Source: Rudaeicoccus suwonensis
GTDB taxonomy: Bacteria > Actinomycetota > Actinomycetes > Actinomycetales > Dermatophilaceae
DNA length: 64,000 bases
Direction of reading: 5' to 3'
Assembly (NCBI RefSeq): GCF_007829035.1
Contig: NZ_VIVQ01000001.1
Location: forward strand, 2,170,001 to 2,234,000
The notes beneath the pieces are model-generated. The model was not told the origin of the DNA. It worked only from the letters and a program-made list of their open reading frames with translations, and made no database searches. The translations under genes and the position numbers were made by a program. Positions 43,050 to 52,615 of this stretch are shown one piece after another. How positions within the stretch are numbered: the stretch's first letter is position 1; the number at the start of each line of letters is the position of its first letter.

Positions 43050-46000
43050 TCAGTTGCCGACCAGGCACGCCGGACCCAGCAGAGCCTTCAGATCACCGAA
43101 CAGCGCCGGCGATGCCGTCACGCGCAGGGCATCGTCGAGGCGGACGGTGACCGACCGGCCGGGTTGGGTGAGCTTCAGGTGCACCTCGGTGGCGCCAGGG
43201 TGCTCGCCCAACACGCTCTTGAGCTTCTGGGCCATCCCGTTGTTGGCACGCACCAAGGGCAGCGTCAACATCACCGGTCCGCGCACGTCGCCCTTCAACT
43301 CGGGGAGAGTGAGTTCGGAGGCGGACAACTGCTTTCCGTCGTCGCGGTCCATCACCCGGCCCTTGATCACACACACGACGTCAGGGTTGAGCATCGTCGA
43401 CACGGGCATGTAGGACTTCGCGAAGAACATCACGTCGACCGAACCCTCGAGATCCTCGACCGTGGCAATGGCCCACAGTTCACCGCGCTTGTTCCGCTTG
43501 ATCTGCACGCCGGTGATGAGGCCGGCGATGGTGACCATCGCGCCTTCCTCCGGGGCGTCGTCACTGTGCAGCTTGGCGATGGAGGTGTCGGCATACTGCG
43601 CCAGAAGGCGCTCGATGCCGAACAACGGGTGGTCGCTGACATAGAGGCCGAGCATGTCGCGCTCGAACGCCAGCTTGGTCTGCTTGTCCCACTCGATCTG
43701 CGGAATCGGCGGCAGGGCTGCGAGTTCGATCCCCGCGTCTCCCCCGAAGCCGGCGAACAGGCTCTCCTGGCCCTGCTCGCTCTTCTTGGCCTCGTCGGCG
43801 AGTGAGTCGACATACGTCTCGTGGACCGCAACCAAACCCTGCCGGGTGTGTTGCAGATCGTCGAATGCCCCTGCCTTGATGAGGGATTCGACGGTCCGCT
43901 TGTTGCAGACGCCGGACCCGCCCTTGCGCAGGAAGTCCTCGAAGGAGGCGAAGCCGCCCTTGTCCTCTCGGGCCCGCACGATCGCGTCGACGACGTTGGA
44001 ACCGACATTGCGCACCGCACCCAGACCGAACCGGATGTCCTCGCCGACGGCCGTGAAGTCGGCGACCGACTCGTTCACAGCCGGTGGCAGCACCCTGATG
44101 CCGAGCTTGCGGGTGTCGGCCAGATAGGTCGCCATCTTGGTCTTGTCGTCGCCGACCGAGGTGAGCAGCGCGGCGGCATACTCCGCCGGGTAGTTCGCCT
44201 TGAGGTAGGCGGTCCAGTAGCTGACCAGCCCGTATCCGGCGGTGTGCGACTTGTTGAATGCGTAACCGGAGAACGGCAGCATGACGTCCCACAGGGCTTG
44301 GGTCGCCTCGGCGGAGTAGCCGTTCTTGGTCATGCCCGCGGAGAAGTTGTCGAACTCCTTGGCCAGGATCTCGGGCTTCTTCTTGCCCATGGCGCGTCGC
44401 AGCAGGTCGGCGCCGCCCATGGTGTAGCCCGCGAGCTCACGGGCGATCGCCATGATCTGCTCCTGGTAGACCAGCAGGTGGTAGGTCGTACCCAGGATCG
44501 GCTCGAGAGCCTGCTCCAGCTCGGGGTGGATAGGGCTGATCGGCTGCCGGTTGTTCTTGCGCTCGGCGTAGTTGATGTGAGCGTTGGCTGCCATCGGGCC
44601 GGGCCGGTAGAGCGCCAGGACCGCGGCGATGTCCTCGAATCGGGTCGGTGCCATCAGCCGCAGCAGACCGCGCATGGCGTTGCCGTCGAGCTGGAAGACC
44701 CCGAGCGTGTCGCCGCGGGCCAGCAACTCGAAGGTCTTGACGTCGTCCAGCGGGATCGACTCGGTGGTGATCTGCTCCCCGCGGTTGGTGGCGACGTTCT
44801 TGACCGCCTGATCGATGATGCCCAGGTTCCGCAGACCCAGGAAGTCCATCTTGATCAGGCCCATCTCCTCGCAGTGCGGGTAGGAGAAGCCGGTGATGAT
44901 GGTGCCGTCCTTGTCCCGGCGGTGCATCGGGATGAGGTCCAGCAACGGCGCGGACGACAGGATCACGGCAGCCGCGTGCACGCCGGTGCCGCGGATCTTG
45001 CCCTCCAGACCCTTGGCGGTGTCCATGACCTTCTTGACCTCCGGCTGCGATTCATACATCGCGCGGATGTCGACGCCCTCGTTGTACCGAGCGTGTTCGG
45101 GGTTCCACAACTCGGCCAGCGGAACGCCCTTGCCCTGCACATCGGGCGGCATCGCCTTGGAGATCTGATCGCCGAGACTGAACGGGAAACCCAGGATCCG
45201 GTTGGCGTCCTTCACCGCCGCCTTGGCCTTGATGGTGCTGAAGGTGTTGACCTGAGCGGTGTATTCGGCGCCGTACTTCTCGGTGACGTAACGCACCATC
45301 TTGTCGCGCTGGCGGTCGTCGAAGTCGAGGTCGACATCCGGCGGGTTGATGCGCTCAGGGTTGAGGAAGCGCTCGAACAGCAGCTGGTGCTCCAGCGGGT
45401 CGAGCTCGGTGATGCGGGTCAGGTAGGCGACCATCGAGCCGGTCGCCGAGCCACGACCCGGCCCGACCGGGATCCCGTTGTCGCGGGCGTACTTGCAGAT
45501 GTCGGCGACGACCAGGAAGTAGGAGCTGAAGCCCATCGGCTCGATGACGGCCATCTCGGTCTCGATGCGCTCGAGCACCTCGGGAGCCGGGTCGTCGCCG
45601 TAGCGCTCCTGCAGGCCGACCTTGATCGCCTCGCGCAGGTATGACGCCTGGGTCTGCCCCTCGGGTACGTCCGGGAACTGCGGCATCCGGTCGACGTAGG
45701 TGAAGACCTCGTCGTAGTCGCCGATCATCTCGGCCACCTTGAGCGTGTTGTCGCACGCGTCGGGAAGCTCGCGGAACAGCTCGCGCATCTCGGCGGCGGA
45801 CTTCAGGTAGTAACCGGTGCCGTTGAACTTGAACCGGCCCGGGTCGTCCTTGTTCTTGCCCACGCCGATGCACAGCAGGTCGTCGTGGCTGTCGGCTTCG
45901 TCCTCGGTGATGTAGTGACTGTCGTTGGTCGCCAGCAACGGCAGGTTGAGCTTCTTCGCAATGTCGAGAAGGCCTGTGCGCACTGACCTTTCGATGTCGA

Positions 46001-46616
46001 GGCCGTGGTCCATCAGCTCAAGGAAGAAGTTCTCCTTGCCGAAGATGTCCTGGTACGCCGCTGCCGCTTCGATCGCCTCGTCGAACTGCCCGAGCCTCAG
46101 CCGGGTCTGCACCTCACCGGAGGGGCAGCCGGTGGTGGCGATGATGCCGGTGCCGTGCTGGGACAGCAGCTCGCGGTCCATCCGCGGCTTCATGTAGTAG
46201 CCCTCGAAGCTGGCCAGCGAGCTCAGCCGGAACAGGTTGCGCAGACCGTGCGCGTCCTTGGCCCACATCGTCATGTGGGTGTAGCGGCCACCGCCGGAGA
46301 CGTCCTTGCCGCCCTCACCGTCGACGTTCGCCTCGCGCTTGCCACCGGGAGCCCAGAACTCCTGCTGTCGCGAGTGACGGGTGCTGGGCGCGACATACGC
46401 CTCGATGCCGATGATCGGCTTGACCGGCGAGCCCTTGGACGCCATGTAGAAGTCGTAGGCGCCGAACATGTTGCCGTGGTCGCTCATCGCGATCGCCGGC
46501 ATCTCGAGCCGCTCGACCTCGGTGAACATGGGTTTGACCTTGGCCGCTCCGTCCAGCATGGAGTACTCGGTGTGCACGTGCAGGTGCACGAAACTGGAGG
46601 CTGGCTTGTCTGACAT
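43050..46616 (-). CDS. dnaE: DNA polymerase III alpha subunit
   Basis: A 1188-residue replicative polymerase. It begins with a PHP domain (FVHLHVHTEYSMLDGAAK, residues 9-26), followed by the palm (PDVDLDFDDRQRD with catalytic Asp residues, and GPGRGSATGS), fingers, a helix-hairpin-helix region and an OB fold near the C-terminus (GAMVTIAGLITGVQIKRNKRGELWA). Length and order match actinobacterial DnaE1. It is the last large gene of the minus-strand block, downstream of rluD and lspA. Confidence 0.95.
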   Translation of the reverse strand: MSDKPASSFVHLHVHTEYSMLDGAAKVKPMFTEVERLEMPAIAMSDHGNMFGAYDFYMASKGSPVKPIIGIEAYVAPSTRHSRQQEFWAPGGKREANVDGEGGKDVSGGGRYTHMTMWAKDAHGLRNLFRLSSLASFEGYYMKPRMDRELLSQHGTGIIATTGCPSGEVQTRLRLGQFDEAIEAAAAYQDIFGKENFFLELMDHGLDIERSVRTGLLDIAKKLNLPLLATNDSHYITEDEADSHDDLLCIGVGKNKDDPGRFKFNGTGYYLKSAAEMRELFRELPDACDNTLKVAEMIGDYDEVFTYVDRMPQFPDVPEGQTQASYLREAIKVGLQERYGDDPAPEVLERIETEMAVIEPMGFSSYFLVVADICKYARDNGIPVGPGRGSATGSMVAYLTRITELDPLEHQLLFERFLNPERINPPDVDLDFDDRQRDKMVRYVTEKYGAEYTAQVNTFSTIKAKAAVKDANRILGFPFSLGDQISKAMPPDVQGKGVPLAELWNPEHARYNEGVDIRAMYESQPEVKKVMDTAKGLEGKIRGTGVHAAAVILSSAPLLDLIPMHRRDKDGTIITGFSYPHCEEMGLIKMDFLGLRNLGIIDQAVKNVATNRGEQITTESIPLDDVKTFELLARGDTLGVFQLDGNAMRGLLRLMAPTRFEDIAAVLALYRPGPMAANAHINYAERKNNRQPISPIHPELEQALEPILGTTYHLLVYQEQIMAIARELAGYTMGGADLLRRAMGKKKPEILAKEFDNFSAGMTKNGYSAEATQALWDVMLPFSGYAFNKSHTAGYGLVSYWTAYLKANYPAEYAAALLTSVGDDKTKMATYLADTRKLGIRVLPPAVNESVADFTAVGEDIRFGLGAVRNVGSNVVDAIVRAREDKGGFASFEDFLRKGGSGVCNKRTVESLIKAGAFDDLQHTRQGLVAVHETYVDSLADEAKKSEQGQESLFAGFGGDAGIELAALPPIPQIEWDKQTKLAFERDMLGLYVSDHPLFGIERLLAQYADTSIAKLHSDDAPEEGAMVTIAGLITGVQIKRNKRGELWAIATVEDLEGSVDVMFFAKSYMPVSTMLNPDVVCVIKGRVMDRDDGKQLSASELTLPELKGDVRGPVMLTLPLVRANNGMAQKLKSVLGEHPGATEVHLKLTQPGRSVTVRLDDALRVTASPALFGDLKALLGPACLVGN

Positions 46617-46723
46617 CGCCGCTGAGTTTAGATCGCCGCACCGACAACGCGACGTGCCGCGCGCAGGTGTGACAGATGAGACGATGTGCTACAGACCGCC
46701 CGCATCATCGGTATGCCGCAGAC

Positions 46724-47653
46724 TCAGCTTCGGACGACGTCGAGCGCGTGCTGCAGGTCCACCGGATAGGGACTTTCGAAGGTCACCCAGTCGCCGGAGC
46801 CGGGGTGTTCGAAGCCGAGTTCGACCGCGTGCAACCACTGCCGCTGCAGGCCCAGGCGCCGCGCGATGGTGGGGTCTGCGCCATACAGCGGGTCGCCGAC
46901 ACAGGGGTGATGCAGCGCGGAAAAATGCACACGGATCTGGTGCGTGCGACCGGTCTCGAGATGAATCGTCAGCAGCGACATCGATCGGAACGCCTCAAGC
47001 AGTTCGTAGTGCGTCACGCTCGGTCGGCCGGACTGCATCACCGCGAACTTGTAGTCGTGCCCCGGATGCCGCCCGATCGGCGCGTCGATCGTGCCGACCA
47101 CCGGATCCGGAAGCCCTTGCACCAGTGCGTGATACGTCTTGTCGACGGTTCGGTCGCGGAACGCCTGTTTGAGCACGGTGTAGGCACGTTCGGACTTCGC
47201 CACCACCATCAGACCACTCGTGCCGACGTCGAGCCGTTGCACAATGCCCTGCCGCTCCGGAGCACCGGAGGTGGAGATACGAAAGCCTGCCGCCGCCAGA
47301 CCGCTGACGACGTCCGGGCCGTCCCAGCCGACGCTGGGATGAGCGGCAACGCCGGCGGGTTTGTCGACCACGACGATCTCGCTGTCGTCGTGCACGATCC
47401 GTAGCCCCTCGACGTGCTGCGGCCGCACCTCGGCGACGCGCGGGCCGACCCGCTCGGGCATCCGCACCTCGAGCCACTGCCCGGCCGACACGCGGTCGGA
47501 CTTGCCACTGGCCTGTCCGTCGATCGTCACCGCGCCATCGGCCGCGAGCTGCGCCGCCTGGGTGCGGGAGAAACCGAGCAGCCGGGCGAGTGCTGCATCG
47601 ACGCGCTCACCCTCAAGCCCGTCAGGTATGTCGAAACCGCGGGTGTCGGTCAC
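46724..47653 (-). CDS. rluD: RluA/RluD-family pseudouridine synthase
   Basis: A 309-residue enzyme with an S4 domain (residues 10-70: [21 protein letters not shown]) and the catalytic domain with [15 protein letters not shown]; the catalytic Asp is in RLD, though the usual His before Arg is Gln here. [11 protein letters not shown] is the second family motif. It modifies uridines in 23S rRNA, probably those in helix 69 in the RluD type. It overlaps lspA by four bases (ATGA), a very common actinobacterial pair. Confidence 0.9.
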   Translation of the reverse strand: MTDTRGFDIPDGLEGERVDAALARLLGFSRTQAAQLAADGAVTIDGQASGKSDRVSAGQWLEVRMPERVGPRVAEVRPQHVEGLRIVHDDSEIVVVDKPAGVAAHPSVGWDGPDVVSGLAAAGFRISTSGAPERQGIVQRLDVGTSGLMVVAKSERAYTVLKQAFRDRTVDKTYHALVQGLPDPVVGTIDAPIGRHPGHDYKFAVMQSGRPSVTHYELLEAFRSMSLLTIHLETGRTHQIRVHFSALHHPCVGDPLYGADPTIARRLGLQRQWLHAVELGFEHPGSGDWVTFESPYPVDLQHALDVVRS

Positions 47654-48402
47654 GCCGGACCGTCCGCTGCGGTATGACGATCCGCTGCCGCGGCATTCGC
47701 CGCACCGCCGGCAGCATCCGTATCCGCTGCATCAGCAGCCTCGGCATCGAGGTGGGTGCCGTCGGAGTCGTGCGCGTCGACCTCGTGCGCGTCGATGTGG
47801 TGAGCGTCGCCATCCTCGTCGTCGACGACGTCGTGACTGCGGGTTCCGTCGACGCCGATGCCGAGCAGTGCGAGCAGTGCGATGAGGCAAGCGGCGGACG
47901 TGACGCAGATGTCGGCGACGTTGAAGATCGGCCAGTGCGGCAACTCCAGGAAGTCGACGACATGACCGCTACCGCCGCCTGGGGTGCGGAAGAAGCGATC
48001 CGTGAGATTGCCCAGCGCGCCACCGATGAGCAACCCCAGCGCGCAGGCCCACGGTTTGCTGCGCAGTCGCCTCGCGAAATAGACCGTCGCGCAGATGACC
48101 GCCACCGCGATCAACGACAGCAGCCAGGTGGCATTGGTCGCGATGGAGAAAGCCGCGCCCGGATTGCGGATCAACCGCAGTTGCAGCAGTGTCCCGACGA
48201 CCTCGCGAGGCTTGTCGGGCGTGAGCGTCGAGGATGCCCATGCCTTGGTCAGCTGGTCCGTCACATAGCCGACGGTCGCCACTCCGACGAGCAGGGCTAT
48301 CAGCTTCGGTGCCGGTCGGTGTGACTGAGGTGCCGTCGGCTCCTCGTGTTGGTCTGGTGTGGCGTTCAGCGGCGTTCCTGTCGTTGTTTGCAGTCCATGC
48401 AC
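47650..48402 (-). CDS. lspA: Lipoprotein signal peptidase with long acidic/His-rich tail
   Basis: A 250-residue aspartic membrane peptidase. Four membrane segments and the catalytic motifs [11 protein letters not shown] and FNVADICVT (one Asp each) define LspA; NPGAAFS is also typical. After residue about 185 there is a tail of some 65 residues rich in Asp, His and Ala (for example [20 protein letters not shown]) not needed for the enzyme. The start at 48402 overlaps the upstream DksA-like gene by 37 bases. The enzyme removes the signal peptide from prolipoproteins such as the SCO protein. Confidence 0.9.
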   Translation of the reverse strand: MHGLQTTTGTPLNATPDQHEEPTAPQSHRPAPKLIALLVGVATVGYVTDQLTKAWASSTLTPDKPREVVGTLLQLRLIRNPGAAFSIATNATWLLSLIAVAVICATVYFARRLRSKPWACALGLLIGGALGNLTDRFFRTPGGGSGHVVDFLELPHWPIFNVADICVTSAACLIALLALLGIGVDGTRSHDVVDDEDGDAHHIDAHEVDAHDSDGTHLDAEAADAADTDAAGGAANAAAADRHTAADGPA

Positions 48403-49577
48403 ATGGTCGCGCGCGGGAATGCCTGAAGGCGAAGCTTTCCGATCGCGTTGCCGCAGCTCTCACACACGCCATACGTGCCGTCGTCGATGCGCTGCAGCGC
48501 ATGCACCGACTGCTCGAGCAGATCGCGAGAGTTCTGTGCCAGGGAGTACTCGTGCTCGCGCTCAAAGGTCTTCGCTCCGGCGTCGGCCTGGTCGTCGCCG
48601 GCGCCGTCGCCGCTGTCCTTGATGAGCCCGGCGATGTCGTCCTCGAAACCGTGCAGCTCGGCACGCAGTCGAGCAATGTCACCATCGAGCTCGGCCCGCA
48701 CACCCTTCAACTCGGCTGCAGACCAGGGAGATTCGTCGTCGCGCACCTTGAGGGCGGGCGTCTTGCCCGGCTGCCGGGCAGCAGGCGCGGTCTTGGTCAC
48801 TGTGGTCGAACCCTTTCGGTTGGTCGTGGGGGCAGCAGTTGCGGCCGGGGCAGTCTTGACAGGTGCTGCCTTTTTCGCCGGTGCAGTCTTCTTGACCGCA
48901 GCCGTCTTCGCCCGTGCCGTTGGTGCAGCAGCGGTCTTCTGCGGCGAGGCAGTCGCGGGGGCAACGGCTTTCTTTGCCGAAGCCGCCTTGTGTGCGGGAG
49001 TCTTTTTCGCGGGAGTCTTTTTCGCAGAAGCCTTCTTCGCAGAAGCCTTCTTCGCAGGAGCCTTCTTCGCGGGCGCGGATGTCGCGGCCGCTGCCTTCGT
49101 GGCGGCGGTGGCCCTGGGCTCGACGATCGCCTTTGCCGCGGTCTTCTTTGCTGCGGTCTTCTTTGCTGCGGTCTTTTTGGCCGGAATGGCCTTCTGCGTG
49201 GCCTTCTTGACCGGTGCGGCTCTTTTCACCGTTGCAGTTGCAGGTGCTTTTTTGGTCGGCGATGTCGTCGCAGCCGTTTTCTTCGCCGCAGCCGATTTCT
49301 TTGTGGGCGTCGACTTCGTCGCTGCCGACTTCTTCGCTGCCGACTTCTTCGCTGCCGACTTCTTAGCAGCTGCCTTCGTCACCGCGGCCTTCTTCGCCGA
49401 CGCCGTGGTCGCAGTGGCGGGCTTGGTAACGGTCGCCCCCTTGACGACAGCCTTCACAGCGCTCCCAGGCGCAGTCGTGGCCTTGGACACTGCCCCCGTG
49501 GCTTTTCGAAGTGCAGACGTCACCCGAGACCGACGGCCGGAGTCGCCACCGGCGTCCGTCTGCTTGTTCACAGCCAT
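48366..49577 (-). CDS. TraR/DksA zinc-finger protein with histone H1-like N-terminal region
   Basis: A 403-residue protein. Residues about 20-270 are a low-complexity Lys/Ala/Pro/Thr region with many AAKKA, SAAKK and KKAPAK units, like bacterial H1/HU-tail sequences. The last 125 residues are a DksA/TraR domain: coiled-coil helices then CESCGNAIGKLR ... MCMDCKQRQ, a C4 zinc finger. Known DksA proteins bind RNA polymerase; the basic region should bind nucleic acid. It starts at ATG 49577 with GGAAGGGAA upstream, and lies between divIVA and lspA. Confidence 0.88.
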   Translation of the reverse strand: MAVNKQTDAGGDSGRRSRVTSALRKATGAVSKATTAPGSAVKAVVKGATVTKPATATTASAKKAAVTKAAAKKSAAKKSAAKKSAATKSTPTKKSAAAKKTAATTSPTKKAPATATVKRAAPVKKATQKAIPAKKTAAKKTAAKKTAAKAIVEPRATAATKAAAATSAPAKKAPAKKASAKKASAKKTPAKKTPAHKAASAKKAVAPATASPQKTAAAPTARAKTAAVKKTAPAKKAAPVKTAPAATAAPTTNRKGSTTVTKTAPAARQPGKTPALKVRDDESPWSAAELKGVRAELDGDIARLRAELHGFEDDIAGLIKDSGDGAGDDQADAGAKTFEREHEYSLAQNSRDLLEQSVHALQRIDDGTYGVCESCGNAIGKLRLQAFPRATMCMDCKQRQERR

Positions 49578-49719
49578 CGATTCCCTTCCGGTTCGGGCGT
49601 GCGAACGAGGTCACACATCCGAGAAGTTGGTTGCCCACCCGAGTCGACGGGCTGGCCGCAGAATAAGGGATTCTCGCGGCTGAGCGGGGCTAAACGAGCG
49701 AGGCAACCGGCCAAACGCC

Positions 49720-49757
49720 GCGTGCGGTGCCCACCATAACTGATGGGCACCGCACGC
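49720..49757 (-). terminator. Hairpin terminator after divIVA
   Basis: GCGTGCGGTGCCCA (49720-49733) is perfectly complementary to 49744-49757, a 14-bp stem with a 10-nt loop. It lies 17 bases downstream of the divIVA stop on the minus strand and upstream of the DksA-like gene, so it probably separates the two transcripts. There is no U-tract. Confidence 0.7.
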
Positions 49758-49774
49758 AGACCGGGGTACTGCGG

Positions 49775-50887
49775 TCAGTCCTTGTGCGAACCGCCGTCGA
49801 CGGCCGTGTGGTCCAGTTGGGTCAGGTGACCCTCGATGTAGCCACGCAGCTTCGTGCGGTAGTCGCCTTCGAACGCGCGCAGCTGGTCGATGTCCGAGGT
49901 GACGCGGTCGCGCTCAGAATTGAGCTCGGCAAGGATGGAGTTCTTGCGCTCCTCAGCCTCACGGACCATCTGCTGGGACCGTTCGGTGCCGGTGCGCACC
50001 AACTCCTCGTGCTTGTGCTCGCCTTCGGTGATGAGCTCGTCATGGCGCTGCTGAGCCGAAGACACCAGTTCGTCGCTCTTTGTCTGCGCCGAACGGATCA
50101 TCTCGTCGCGCTGCGAGTTGGTCTCACTGATGACGGTGTCGTGGTGCTGCTGTGCCTCGGTGATGAGGCGGTCACGCGTGGTCTCGCCCTCGCGGACGTG
50201 CTCGTCGTGCAGACGCTGCGCCAGCGCGATGACGCCCGCAGCGCTTTCCTGCGACGGAGCAGCACTCGCGACGGCCGCGGCCGGAGCAGCAGATGCCTGC
50301 TCGACGGGCGCGCTCGGCGCCGCCGCCTTGTCGGCGTTCTGACGCTGAGCCTCTGCCAGTTCTTCGCGGACTCGCTGGAGCTCCTGCTGGGCGTCGGCCA
50401 GCGCCTTCTGCGCCTTGTCCTGTTCGGCCTTGGCCGAAGCCAGCTCCTGTTTGGTCGTCGACAGCTCAGACTGAGCCGACTTCAACTCGGCCGTGGCGTC
50501 GGCCAGGCGGCGCTGGGATTCGGCGAGCTCGGCGCGGGCGGCCTCGACTGCCTTGGGGTTCGGCATGGCTGTGGTCTCGTCCGTGTCGGACGCACCCTTG
50601 CCGAGGCTGACGGGGGTCAGCGCCGGGACGCTTGAGGCGGATCCGGCGGCAGGAACGTTGGCTGCGGGGCTGGTCACATCGGCGTCGCCACGACCGGCGA
50701 CACCCTTGGAACGGCGGCAGTCATCGAGCTTACCGGTGAGATCTTCGTTCTCAGCGTTCAGCCGACGCAGCTCCACGACGATCTCGTCGAGGAAGTCGTC
50801 CACCTGGATTTCGTCGTAGCCACTACGACCGAAACCCTTGGGTTTGGTGAACTCCTTCTTGACTACGTCTTCAGGCGTCAACGCCAT
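49775..50887 (-). CDS. divIVA: DivIVA/Wag31-type polar growth protein
   Basis: A 370-residue protein with the conserved DivIVA N-terminus (ALTPEDVVKKEFTKPKGFGRSGYDEIQVDDFLDEIVVELRRL shortened here), then an Ala/Pro-rich linker (residues about 65-110) and a long coiled coil (about 110-340, with repeated heptads of Glu, Lys and Ala). In actinobacteria it marks cell poles and septa and organises peptidoglycan synthesis. The order sepF-yggT-divIVA is typical. It is somewhat longer than the mycobacterial Wag31. Confidence 0.93.
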   Translation of the reverse strand: MALTPEDVVKKEFTKPKGFGRSGYDEIQVDDFLDEIVVELRRLNAENEDLTGKLDDCRRSKGVAGRGDADVTSPAANVPAAGSASSVPALTPVSLGKGASDTDETTAMPNPKAVEAARAELAESQRRLADATAELKSAQSELSTTKQELASAKAEQDKAQKALADAQQELQRVREELAEAQRQNADKAAAPSAPVEQASAAPAAAVASAAPSQESAAGVIALAQRLHDEHVREGETTRDRLITEAQQHHDTVISETNSQRDEMIRSAQTKSDELVSSAQQRHDELITEGEHKHEELVRTGTERSQQMVREAEERKNSILAELNSERDRVTSDIDQLRAFEGDYRTKLRGYIEGHLTQLDHTAVDGGSHKD

Positions 50888-50974
50888 GTGTGCACCTCAA
50901 GTAGAGAGTAGGAGTAGCAGCGACCCCCGCAGCGGGGCGAGGCACACTGCCGACACTCGGATGAGTGCCGTGGT

Positions 50975-51253
50975 TCACCTTAGGATACCGAGCAACAAGA
51001 AGACACCCAGCATCAGCACCAGAAAGGCCAGGTCGATCTGCACCTGGCCCAGACGCAGCGGGGGCAGGATCCGGCGCAGTAGGCGAAGGGGTGGGTCAGT
51101 GATGGTGTAGGCGCCTTCGGCGACCACCAGCACCACACCGCGAGGGCGCCACTGGCGCGCGAAGACCTGCACCCAGTCGAACACGAGTCGCGCCAGCAGC
51201 GCGATCAGGAACAGGTAGAGAAGCAGCGCGACGACGCCGAGGACTACCGACAT
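50975..51253 (-). CDS. YggT-family membrane protein
   Basis: A 92-residue protein with two hydrophobic helices (residues 2-26 and 70-91) and the YggT pattern RLVFDWVQVFA, GAYTITDPPLRLLRRILPPLRLG. It has a fixed place between sepF and divIVA in actinobacteria and firmicutes, though its role is not settled; a link to the division or elongation machinery is inferred from position. It is complete. Confidence 0.88.
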   Translation of the reverse strand: MSVVLGVVALLLYLFLIALLARLVFDWVQVFARQWRPRGVVLVVAEGAYTITDPPLRLLRRILPPLRLGQVQIDLAFLVLMLGVFLLLGILR

Positions 51254-51314
51254 ACAGACCAGTCTGCGCTATCCGGATCGATGGACCGACCACCGCCCCG
51301 GGCGGCGACGCCGG

Positions 51315-51827
51315 TCAGCTCTGGTTGAACAGACCGCGGCCACCGCTGGTGCGGGCTGCATCGGGTCCGGTGGTGCTGACCTCCACACCGGAAGGCGACA
51401 GCAGGAAGACCTTGCTGGTCACCCGCTCGATCGTGCCGTGCAGGCCGAAGACCAGACCGGCAGCGAAGTCGACGAGACGCTTCGCGTCGTTGTCGTCCAT
51501 GTCGGTGAGGTTCATGATGACCGGGACACCGTCGCGGAAGCTCTCGCCGATGTCCTTGGCCTCGTTGTAGGTGCGCGGATGAATGGTGTTGATACGGCTC
51601 ATGGCCCCGGCCTCTTGGTCGAACGACACCTGCGAAGCAGGGGTCTTGTGGAGTTGGGTGACAGGCGCCGGCTCGCGGTGGTTGTCCTCGACCGGATAGC
51701 CGCTGTCAGTGGCAGTGTCGAAACGCTCGTCACCCCACTCGTCGGAGTATTCATCATCGCGGTAGTGCGAGTCGGCCTCGGCCAGTCCGAGGTATTCCAT
51801 TGTCGCGCGCAGCTTGCCACTAGCCAT
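51315..51827 (-). CDS. sepF: SepF, FtsZ-tethering division protein
   Basis: A 170-residue SepF. It begins with a membrane-binding amphipathic segment (MASGKLRATMEYLGLA), an acidic linker, then the SepF core: ARTYNEAKDIGESFRDGVPVIMNLTDMDDNDAKRLVDFAAGLVFGLHG and VTSKVFLLSPSGVEV. It anchors FtsZ rings to the membrane in actinobacteria, which lack FtsA. The FtsZ in this window ends in DLDVPDFLK, the kind of tail SepF binds. Confidence 0.93.
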   Translation of the reverse strand: MASGKLRATMEYLGLAEADSHYRDDEYSDEWGDERFDTATDSGYPVEDNHREPAPVTQLHKTPASQVSFDQEAGAMSRINTIHPRTYNEAKDIGESFRDGVPVIMNLTDMDDNDAKRLVDFAAGLVFGLHGTIERVTSKVFLLSPSGVEVSTTGPDAARTSGGRGLFNQS

Positions 51828-51895
51828 TGAACAAACTCCTAGATCGCGGCCCCCGAAGGGCCAGCACGGTGTGCGGTGGTCGGTCGCGAATGACG

Positions 51896-52615
51896 CTACC
51901 GGGCAGCAGGGCGAGAACCCAGGATTGCGCTACCGACACGCAGGTGTGTCGCACCGGCGTGAATCGCAGCCTCCAGATCGCCGCTCATTCCCGCCGAGAT
52001 CCACCCCGCTTCGGGGTGCTGCGCACGTATGTCGTGGGCCAGCGTGGCGAGGCGCTCGAAGTGCGCGGCCGGGTCCTCACCCAGGGGTGCAACGGCCATG
52101 ACACCGCGCAGTCTCAGGTGGGACAGCTCGGCGATGGCGTCGGCGAGTTGCGGGGCCGCATCGACGCTGACGCCGCCGCGGCCCTGCGCACCGGAAAGGT
52201 CGACCTGCATCAAGACCTCCAGCCGGCGGTCATGCTCGCCTGCGGCGCGGTCGAGTGCACCGGCAATCTTGCTGCGGTCGACCGACTGCACCACGTCGGC
52301 ATACGTCGGGACGTGGCGAGCCTTGTTGGACTGCAGTTGACCGATGAAATGCACGGTCAGGCGCCGGCGGACCTGCTCAGGCAGGTCGGCCATCTTGGCC
52401 GCGGCCTCCTGGTCGCGATTCTCGCCGATATCGGTCACCCCGAGATCGGCCAACCGGCATACGTCAGCTGCCGGGAAGTACTTGGTGACCACGATCAGGT
52501 GCACGCTGCTGCGGTCACGGCCCGCGTCACGACACGCGACGGCGATGCGCTCCTGCACCCGGGCAAGTGCAGAGCGGAGCGCCTCGACACGGGACGGGTC
52601 GGTCTCGTCGGTCAC
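51896..52615 (-). CDS. YggS-family PLP-binding protein
   Basis: A 239-residue PLP-homeostasis protein: LIVVTKYFPAADV holds the Schiff-base lysine, HFIGQLQSNKARH and SAGMSGDLEAAI are family motifs. The family buffers pyridoxal phosphate and has no certain catalytic reaction. It overlaps the pgeF-like gene by four bases upstream, and lies between ftsZ and sepF as in most actinobacteria. Confidence 0.92.
   Translation of the reverse strand: MTDETDPSRVEALRSALARVQERIAVACRDAGRDRSSVHLIVVTKYFPAADVCRLADLGVTDIGENRDQEAAAKMADLPEQVRRRLTVHFIGQLQSNKARHVPTYADVVQSVDRSKIAGALDRAAGEHDRRLEVLMQVDLSGAQGRGGVSVDAAPQLADAIAELSHLRLRGVMAVAPLGEDPAAHFERLATLAHDIRAQHPEAGWISAGMSGDLEAAIHAGATHLRVGSAILGSRPAAR

Noticed and set aside
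43821-45644. A 607-codon plus-strand open frame opposite dnaE
   Set aside because: It lies wholly on the complementary strand of a clear DnaE gene, is rich in Val/Asp/Gly/Leu as expected for antisense frames in GC-rich DNA, and shows no family motif.
48900-49400. Short DNA repeats as satellite or CRISPR
   Set aside because: They are the codons of Lys/Ala-rich units in the open DksA-like gene.
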